A stretch of 10,483 nucleotides of DNA from an uncultured Clostridia bacterium (GTDB lineage: Bacteria > Bacillota > Clostridia > Oscillospirales > Acutalibacteraceae): NCBI GenBank assembly GCA_946405565.1, contig CAMJHU010000029.1:1-10483 (forward strand), given 5' to 3'. The position numbers and the translations under genes were made by a program. How positions within the stretch are numbered: the stretch's first letter is position 1; each line of letters opens with the position of its first letter. The notes under the pieces were generated by a model that was not told where the DNA came from, did no database searches, and saw only the letters and a program-made list of their open reading frames with translations. Shown here one piece after another: positions 6,198-10,483 of the stretch.

Positions 6198-7988
6198 ATG
6201 GCAGAAACACTGGCAGGGCTCAGGCGCACGCATTACTGCGGCACGCTGCGAGCCGGGAACATCGGAGAAAGCATCACCGTCTGCGGCTGGGTGCAGAAAC
6301 AGCGCGACAAAGGGAGCTTGATCTTTATCGACCTGCGCGACCGCACGGGCATTTTGCAGTTGACCTTTGATGACACGACCGATAAAGCGGTCTTTGAAAA
6401 AGCGAAATCCTGCCGCGGTGAATACGTGCTGGCGGCGGTCGGCACCGTGCGGGAGCGTTCGTCCAAGAACCCCGACATTCCCACCGGCGACATTGAAATT
6501 GCCGTCACCGAACTCCGCATTCTCAACAAGGCGATTACCCCGCCCTTTGAAATCACCGACAACTGCAAGACCGCCGAGGATATCCGTCTGAAGAACCGCT
6601 ACCTCGACCTGCGCCGTCCCGCGCTTATGAAGAACATTCTCTTCAAGCATCAGGTCATGCAGGCTGCCCGCCGCTACTTCTCGGAAAACGGCTTCATCGA
6701 AATCGAAACCCCCATGATGATCAAGTCCACCCCCGAAGGCGCGCGCGACTACATCATTCCCAGCCGTGTCCATAACGGCAGCTTCTACGCCCTGCCCCAG
6801 TCGCCCCAGCTTTACAAGCAGCTGCTCATGGTGTCGGGCTTTGATAAATATTTCCAGCTCGCCCGCTGCTTCCGCGACGAAGACCTCCGCGCCGACCGTC
6901 AGCCGGAATTCACCCAGATCGACGTGGAAATGAGCTTTGTCGATATGGAGGACGTGCTGTCTGTGGGCGAGGGTTTCGTGAAATTCCTCATGAAAGAAAC
7001 CATGGGCATGGACATCCCCATGCCGCTCCCCCGCCTGACCTATAACGAAGCCATGTTCCGCTACGGTTCGGACAAGCCCGACACCCGTTACGGCATGGAA
7101 ATCACCGACCTCTCCGACATCGCGGCGCAGACGGAATTCGGCGTATTCAAGACCGCCCTCGACAACGGCGGCAGTGTGCGCGGCATCTGCGTCAAGGACG
7201 GCGCGAAGGTCTACACCCGCAAGGAAATCGACAAGCTGGTGGAATACGTCAAGGGCATCGGCGCGAAGGGTCTGGCGTGGATTCGCTGGGCGGACGAAAA
7301 GCCCACCTGCACCTTCTCGAAATTCCTCGCCGAAGGGCAGTTGGAAACGATTCTCGACAGGATGGGCGCCGAAAAGGGCGACGTGGTGCTGATCGTCGCC
7401 GATAAAAACGCCGTGACGCTCCCCGTCCTCGGCGCACTGCGTCAGGAAGCCGCCAAGCGCATGGATATCATTCCCGACACCTTCAACTTCCTGTGGGTCG
7501 TGGAATTCCCCTTCTTCGAGTACAACGACGAGACACAGAGCTGGGACGCGATGCACCATCCCTTTACCGCGCCGCTGGACGACTGCATCCAGTACCTCGA
7601 CAACGCCCCCGACAAGGTTTACGCCAAAGCCTATGACCTTGTCCTCAACGGCATCGAACTCTCTTCCGGCTCGATTCGTATCACCGACCCGGAATTGCAG
7701 GAGAAGATGTTCGAGGCGCTCGGCTTCACCCCCGAACAGGCGCATGAGAAATTCGGCTTCCTCACCGACGCGTTCCAGTACGGCGCGCCGCCGCACGGCG
7801 GTTTCGGCATCGGTCTGGACCGTCTGGTGATGCTCATGTGCAAAGCCGAATCGCTGCGCGACGTGGTAGCCTTCCCGAAGGTCAAGGACGCGAGCGAACC
7901 CATGACCAACGCACCGCAGCCGGTGGATGACGTCCAGCTCGCGGAACTCGGCATCAAGGTCATTAAGGAACTATGCAGAAATAATTGA
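6198..7988 (+). CDS. aspS: Aspartate--tRNA ligase (bacterial AspRS)
   Basis: 596-residue class II synthetase that charges tRNA-Asp. Domains in order: an N-terminal OB-fold anticodon-binding domain (about 1-110, with CGWVQKQRDKGSLIFIDLRD), the catalytic core with motif 1 near FIEIETPMM (166-174), motif 2 FRDEDLRADRQPEFTQIDVE (225-244), the bacterial GAD insertion (about 300-415), and motif 3 GGFGIGLDRLVMLM (534-547). Length matches bacterial AspRS (~590) rather than the short archaeal type. The residue after RD in the OB fold is K38, where enzymes strictly specific for tRNA-Asp often have Leu and relaxed enzymes often have His, so its specificity cannot be read from this site. The start is clear: GGAGGA 7 nt upstream. 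The last codons (ELCRNN and stop) lie in one arm of a perfect inverted repeat. Confidence 0.97.
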   Translation: MAETLAGLRRTHYCGTLRAGNIGESITVCGWVQKQRDKGSLIFIDLRDRTGILQLTFDDTTDKAVFEKAKSCRGEYVLAAVGTVRERSSKNPDIPTGDIEIAVTELRILNKAITPPFEITDNCKTAEDIRLKNRYLDLRRPALMKNILFKHQVMQAARRYFSENGFIEIETPMMIKSTPEGARDYIIPSRVHNGSFYALPQSPQLYKQLLMVSGFDKYFQLARCFRDEDLRADRQPEFTQIDVEMSFVDMEDVLSVGEGFVKFLMKETMGMDIPMPLPRLTYNEAMFRYGSDKPDTRYGMEITDLSDIAAQTEFGVFKTALDNGGSVRGICVKDGAKVYTRKEIDKLVEYVKGIGAKGLAWIRWADEKPTCTFSKFLAEGQLETILDRMGAEKGDVVLIVADKNAVTLPVLGALRQEAAKRMDIIPDTFNFLWVVEFPFFEYNDETQSWDAMHHPFTAPLDDCIQYLDNAPDKVYAKAYDLVLNGIELSSGSIRITDPELQEKMFEALGFTPEQAHEKFGFLTDAFQYGAPPHGGFGIGLDRLVMLMCKAESLRDVVAFPKVKDASEPMTNAPQPVDDVQLAELGIKVIKELCRNN

Positions 7989-8066
7989 TACATTTCACTT
8001 GCTGAAACACACAAGCATACTGTATTTTTAAGCAGAAAATGACAGATTGAATTCTGCATAGTTCCT
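7966..8066. repeat. Perfect 15-bp inverted repeat with 71-nt loop spanning the aspS stop
   Basis: Left arm AGGAACTATGCAGAA (7966-7980) is the exact reverse complement of the right arm TTCTGCATAGTTCCT (8052-8066). The left arm encodes the last AspRS residues and the stop codon (7986-7988) lies in the loop. No T-run follows the right arm, so it is not a standard terminator. The 101-bp size and perfect ends fit a small MITE-like element or a long hairpin that protects the aspS mRNA end. No promoter of high quality is seen for the next gene; a weak TTGAAT (8047-8052) and TAGAAT (8068-8073) pair is only 15 nt apart. Confidence 0.7.
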
Positions 8067-8099
8067 ATAGAATAACAATCCCCAAAGAAGGTGACAGGC

Positions 8100-8672
8100 A
8101 TGGCAGAAACCCGTCTGTCCGACGGCACCATCTATCTGCGCTTCTACAAACCCGGTGACGCGCAAGCGCTTTCCGCCATGACGTCACGCGATGAAATCTA
8201 CCGCACCACCTATAATATCCGCCGTCACTTTGACGTACAGCACGCTCACTGGTGGATTAAATTCAATTCCAACTGCCGCAGAACCGGTTCCTCCTATGAA
8301 TTCGGTATTTTCGACGGCGCTTCCCATACCCTTGTGGGCAACATCGGCATTGTCAATGTCAATCGCAGCTGCCGCCACGCCACACTTGCCTATTACGTTC
8401 ACCCCGACTGGTGGAACCAGGGCATTGCCACCCGCGCGGGACGGCTGATGCTGGATTATGCCTTCCATACGCTCGACCTCAACCGTGTGGGCGCCATCTG
8501 TATGACCCACAACACCGCTTCCCGCCGCGTGCTGGATAAGCTCGGCTTTACCTTTGAGGGCATCGCCCGACAGGAAATCATGAAGGACGGCGTTTTTTAT
8601 GATATCGCCCACTACGGGCTGCTGCGGGAGGATTATATCACGACACATGAAAGCGAGGCGCTTCCTCAATGA
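8100..8672 (+). CDS. GNAT-family N-acetyltransferase (RimJ/RimL-like)
   Basis: 190-residue cytoplasmic protein of the GNAT fold, closest in pattern to the RimJ/RimL group that acetylates protein N-termini or small amines from acetyl-CoA. The acetyl-CoA pyrophosphate loop is seen as NQGIATRAGR (106-115), after the strand ATLAYYVHPDWW (94-105). The family's late signature NTASRRVLDKLGFTFEG (138-154) follows, and ends in the usual DG.FYD...YGLLREDY. The N-terminal part (LSDGTIYLRFYKPGDAQAL) is also typical. The ATG at 8100 has GAAGG 8 nt upstream; a GTG at 8091 overlaps that site and is less likely. It overlaps the next gene by ATGA, so they form a coupled pair. The substrate cannot be told from sequence. 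Confidence 0.88.
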   Translation: MAETRLSDGTIYLRFYKPGDAQALSAMTSRDEIYRTTYNIRRHFDVQHAHWWIKFNSNCRRTGSSYEFGIFDGASHTLVGNIGIVNVNRSCRHATLAYYVHPDWWNQGIATRAGRLMLDYAFHTLDLNRVGAICMTHNTASRRVLDKLGFTFEGIARQEIMKDGVFYDIAHYGLLREDYITTHESEALPQ

Positions 8673-9121
8673 AACCGTTTCATTATCGACTCATTACCAC
8701 CCTGCGCAGGATCAGCAGCTTCAGCGGTCTCATCACAGCCTTATCGCTGGGTGTTATGCTCGTGCTGATCAATTTTCAGCAGCGGATTCCGCTCTATTAT
8801 GTCTGCGGCGGACTGTTTCTGGGATTCGGTGTGATTTTTGTTCTTACCGCTTTGTTCTTTATGGCGCGCAGCATCCTCTGGCATATTGAATACAAGCGCC
8901 TCCGCTATCTGTTCCGCCATTATCTGTACGCGCTCGGACTGGTATTTCTGGCGCTGCTGGTGCTGGATCATATCGCCGAGGGGTACGATTCCTTCCGCCG
9001 GGTAGTCATGATTTCTCCGGTACTGGCGCTGGGCTCGGTATACCTCAGCGGCTACCGCCTGCGCATTCTGCAAAAGAAGCCGACAGAGGTTTCTTCCGAC
9101 GCGGATAGGCAGAACGGTTGA
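8669..9121 (+). CDS. Small four-helix membrane protein of unknown function
   Basis: 150-residue protein that I do not recognise. Four hydrophobic segments are visible (about 17-35, 41-67, 85-101, 110-127), arranged as two hairpins joined by a basic loop (WHIEYKRLRYLFRHY, about 71-85). The N-terminus is basic (HYRLITTLRR) and the tail is polar and charged (QKKPTEVSSDADRQNG), suggesting both ends lie in the cytoplasm. The start codon overlaps the stop of the acetyltransferase gene as ATGA, so translation is likely coupled, and the pair may act together. No catalytic motif is visible. Confidence 0.75.
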   Translation: MKPFHYRLITTLRRISSFSGLITALSLGVMLVLINFQQRIPLYYVCGGLFLGFGVIFVLTALFFMARSILWHIEYKRLRYLFRHYLYALGLVFLALLVLDHIAEGYDSFRRVVMISPVLALGSVYLSGYRLRILQKKPTEVSSDADRQNG

Positions 9122-9205
9122 TGGCTTTTCTTCGATTTCCTTTTCTTTTTGATAAAATTTCCATTATTATTTGCTTGTATCGCGGGTGTTTTTTGGTTTG
9201 TCCTA

Positions 9206-9236
9206 CAAATATAAAAATGTTTTTTGTATATATTTG
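9206..9236. repeat. AT-rich inverted repeat touching the -35 box (candidate operator)
   Basis: CAAATATA (9206-9213) and its exact reverse complement TATATTTG (9229-9236) flank a 15-nt A/T-rich centre. The right arm overlaps the first bases of the -35 TTGACA at 9234. It could be a regulator site or simply AT-rich promoter flank; 8-bp arms in such composition can arise by chance. Confidence 0.3.
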
Positions 9237-9262
9237 ACATTTGCCTTGAAAAGGTGTATAAT
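9234..9262 (+). promoter_or_regulatory. Perfect-consensus promoter of the DUF6465-type gene
   Basis: TTGACA (9234-9239), 17-nt spacer, TATAAT (9257-9262): both boxes match the sigma-A consensus exactly. AT-rich DNA lies upstream. The start near 9269 gives a ~74-nt leader ending in GAGGG (9329-9333), 9 nt before the ATG. This predicts strong constitutive expression. Confidence 0.88.
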
Positions 9263-9342
9263 ACAGTCAGGTCATAGGAATATTGACTAATGCATTGGCA
9301 AATCATACTCACAAAAAATTATCAGGAAGAGGGTTTTCAGAA

Positions 9343-9777
9343 ATGCCCAGAGCAAAGAAAACGGAGACTGCTGCTCCGGCGGCACCCAAAAAGACCACCA
9401 GAAAAACCACCGCTGCCAAGAAATTGACGCCCAAAACCGAAGAGGTCAAGGTGGAAGAAGCCAAGGTGGAAGAAGCCAAGGTCGAAGAGGTTAAGGCGGA
9501 AGAAGCCAAGGTCGAAGAGGTTAAGGCGGAAGAAGCCAAGGTCGAAGAAGTCAAGACCGAGGAAGTCAAGACCGAAGCGCCCGCTGCTGCTGCCACCGCG
9601 GAAGTCTTTATCGAATTCGGCGGCGCACAGGTGCCTGTCAACGAGATTATCCGGAACGCCAAAGCCGTTGTCGGTGAGAACAAGGATATCAAGGTCTATG
9701 TGCAGCCCGAAAACAGCAAGGCTTACATCGCGTTCGACGATCAGTCGGTCGAGATGGACGTCTATTTCGTGCAGTAA
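9343..9777 (+). CDS. DUF6465-type protein with basic N-terminus and pentapeptide repeat
   Basis: 144-residue soluble protein in three parts. Residues 1-31 are rich in Lys, Ala, Thr and Pro (PKKTTRKTTAAKK), like histone H1 or nucleoid-protein tails. Residues 32-76 are nine units of the form xEExK (x mostly V, A or T), predicted as one long charged helix. Residues 80-144 form a small folded domain (EVFIEFGGAQVPVNEIIRNA ... IKVYVQPENSKAYIAFDDQ) that fits the clostridial DUF6465 family as I recall it; its function is unknown. The ATG at 9343 is chosen because GAGGG lies 9 nt upstream and the protein then begins MPRAKK; a TTG at 9283 would add 20 residues without a proper ribosome binding site. 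It is a single-gene unit with a perfect promoter and a strong terminator, which suggests an abundant protein. A DNA- or RNA-binding role is an inference from the tail. Confidence 0.8.
   Translation: MPRAKKTETAAPAAPKKTTRKTTAAKKLTPKTEEVKVEEAKVEEAKVEEVKAEEAKVEEVKAEEAKVEEVKTEEVKTEAPAAAATAEVFIEFGGAQVPVNEIIRNAKAVVGENKDIKVYVQPENSKAYIAFDDQSVEMDVYFVQ
9436..9570 (+). repeat. Nine tandem 15-bp units with a 30-bp exact duplication
   Basis: In-frame repeat coding for TEEVK, VEEAK, VEEAK, VEEVK, AEEAK, VEEVK, AEEAK, VEEVK, TEEVK. Units at 9451-9465 and 9466-9480 are identical, and the 30-bp blocks 9481-9510 and 9511-9540 are identical, which points to recent expansion by slippage or unequal exchange. Copy changes would keep the reading frame. 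Confidence 0.95.
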
Positions 9778-9806
9778 TCATTCGCGGCTATCACACAAAC
9801 AAGAAG

Positions 9807-9857
9807 AACCGGACAAGCGGTTCCCTCTCCAAGAGGGAGCGCCTGTCCGGTTTTTTT
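9807..9857 (+). terminator. Intrinsic terminator of the DUF6465-type gene
   Basis: Outer stem AACCGGACA (9807-9815) pairs with TGTCCGGTT (9844-9852); an inner stem TCCCTCT (9822-9828) pairs with AGAGGGA (9832-9838). A run of seven T (9851-9857) follows. It lies between two convergent genes, 30 nt after the plus-strand stop. On the minus strand the tail is only CTTCTTGTTTG, so stopping of the VanW-family transcript there is possible but weaker. Confidence 0.92.
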
Positions 9858-9892
9858 GGCTGTCAAGGGATCCTGTGGAAAAAGTGGAAAAA

Positions 9893-10483
9893 CTACACGT
9901 ATTCCACTGTGGGCAGCGGTTGATAGATGCTGGTCGCGTAAAGTTCCTTGGAAATCTTGACATCGTCCTTATAACGCACGCGGTAAATCTCGACTGTCAG
10001 ACCCGGATCGCCCCATTCCTTGGTGCCGCGGGGTTTGCCGGTGACTGCCTTCTTCTGCACGGTGGGGGTCTTGACCATCTGCACCACCTTGTTGTCAAAT
10101 TCACAGCGGTAGCCGTCGTTGGTACCCCAGATCTGACAGGTGATGGTTCCCTTGCCGCCTTTGGACTGATAGATCATCTTGATCTTGATGGGATAGGTTT
10201 TGTTGTTCTGGAATTTGAAATCCAGCGTACCCCAGTTGACGGTAGCGTCCTCGCCGGGCGTGGTCCAGTAATGCACCTTGTACATATGGTTGGTGCGGCT
10301 GGTGATTTCCAGATCCGCCTTGAACGCCGCCGAGAAAATCGCGGAGGACACCTGACAGATACCGCCGCCGACGTCGTTGGTGGTACCGGTGTTGGTGTAC
10401 ACCGTCGCGATGGAGAAGCCGTTGGCTTCGGTACGTTCGCCGACGGTATCGTTGAAGGAGAAAATCTCCAGCGGCTGCAGGAC
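9893..10483 (-). CDS. VanW-family protein, C-terminal part (runs off the right edge)
   Basis: 196 codons of the C-terminal part of a VanW-domain protein; the frame is open to the window edge, so the N-terminus lies outside. It begins VLQPLEIFSFNDTVGERTEANG, the classic VanW entry, followed by the signature DVGGGICQVSSAIFSAAFKADLEI and by the strand-rich end DATVNWGTLDFKFQNN. VanW proteins are secreted or membrane-anchored in Firmicutes, often next to peptidoglycan-binding domains; the biochemical role of the domain is not settled, and vancomycin resistance should not be inferred from it. After the VanW domain there are ~95 residues of beta-rich, lysine-rich sequence (GTITCQIWG, KPRGTKEWGDPGLTVEIYRV). 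It converges on the DUF6465-type gene with a terminator between them. Confidence 0.92.
   Translation of the reverse strand, partial: VLQPLEIFSFNDTVGERTEANGFSIATVYTNTGTTNDVGGGICQVSSAIFSAAFKADLEITSRTNHMYKVHYWTTPGEDATVNWGTLDFKFQNNKTYPIKIKMIYQSKGGKGTITCQIWGTNDGYRCEFDNKVVQMVKTPTVQKKAVTGKPRGTKEWGDPGLTVEIYRVRYKDDVKISKELYATSIYQPLPTVEYV

Noticed and set aside
6192..7796. Long open frame (534 codons) antisense to aspS
   Set aside because: Same cause: codon bias of aspS. The translation shows no known domain and the sense frame is an unmistakable AspRS.
7966..8066. Inverted repeat as the intrinsic terminator of aspS
   Set aside because: The loop is 71 nt and no T-run follows the right arm, so it does not fit a standard terminator.
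9122..9205. Possible terminator or small gene after the four-helix membrane protein
   Set aside because: The stretch is T-rich but shows no stable stem before a T-run and no open frame with a ribosome binding site.
9436..9570. Regular repeats that might suggest a CRISPR array
   Set aside because: Units are contiguous 15-bp in-frame codon repeats with no spacers and encode xEExK inside a gene.
9893..10483. VanW-family protein as evidence of a vancomycin resistance cluster
   Set aside because: VanW-domain proteins are common in Firmicutes without resistance, and no vanHAX, vanY or vanRS genes are in the window.

Overview
The window looks like chromosomal DNA of a Gram-positive anaerobe of the class Clostridia, probably Oscillospirales/Ruminococcaceae-like. 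This rests on gene content (RNase M5-like TOPRIM protein with a DUF4093-type tail, DUF6465-type Lys/Glu-rich protein, VanW-family protein, a Cys-rich clostridial HisRS), on GC-rich coding DNA with a strong preference for C-ending codons, and on AT-rich spacers carrying textbook sigma-A promoters. No sign of phage, IS transposase, CRISPR, tRNA or rRNA genes was seen.

Layout. The left edge (1-39, minus) holds the first 13 codons of a probable secreted or membrane protein with its own promoter. Positions 165-1848 (minus) hold a two-gene unit, holA (DNA polymerase III delta subunit) followed by an RNase M5-like gene, driven by a near-consensus promoter. A divergent promoter region (1849-2073) separates it from a plus-strand block: hisS, a DUF4253 protein, a DUF2809-type small membrane protein, and a membrane-anchored metallophosphoesterase (2074-6073), packed with overlaps or gaps of a few bases. 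aspS (6198-7988) follows with its own promoter. In many Firmicutes hisS and aspS are directly adjacent; here three accessory genes lie between them. After aspS come a GNAT acetyltransferase and a small four-helix membrane protein that overlap by ATGA. A perfect-consensus promoter then drives a DUF6465-type protein with a pentapeptide repeat. A strong terminator follows, and the right edge is the C-terminal part of a VanW-family protein on the minus strand.

How the genes relate. The core genes serve replication (holA), RNA processing (RNase M5-like) and tRNA charging (hisS, aspS). The three genes between the synthetases form a translationally linked group. The most unusual point is that the N-terminal membrane part of the metallophosphoesterase aligns without gaps to the neighbouring DUF2809-type protein, so the pair looks like a tandem duplication in which one copy was fused to a phosphoesterase. 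A second unexplained feature is a perfect 15-bp inverted repeat with a 71-nt loop that spans the aspS stop codon. I saw no clearly novel defence or mobile system.
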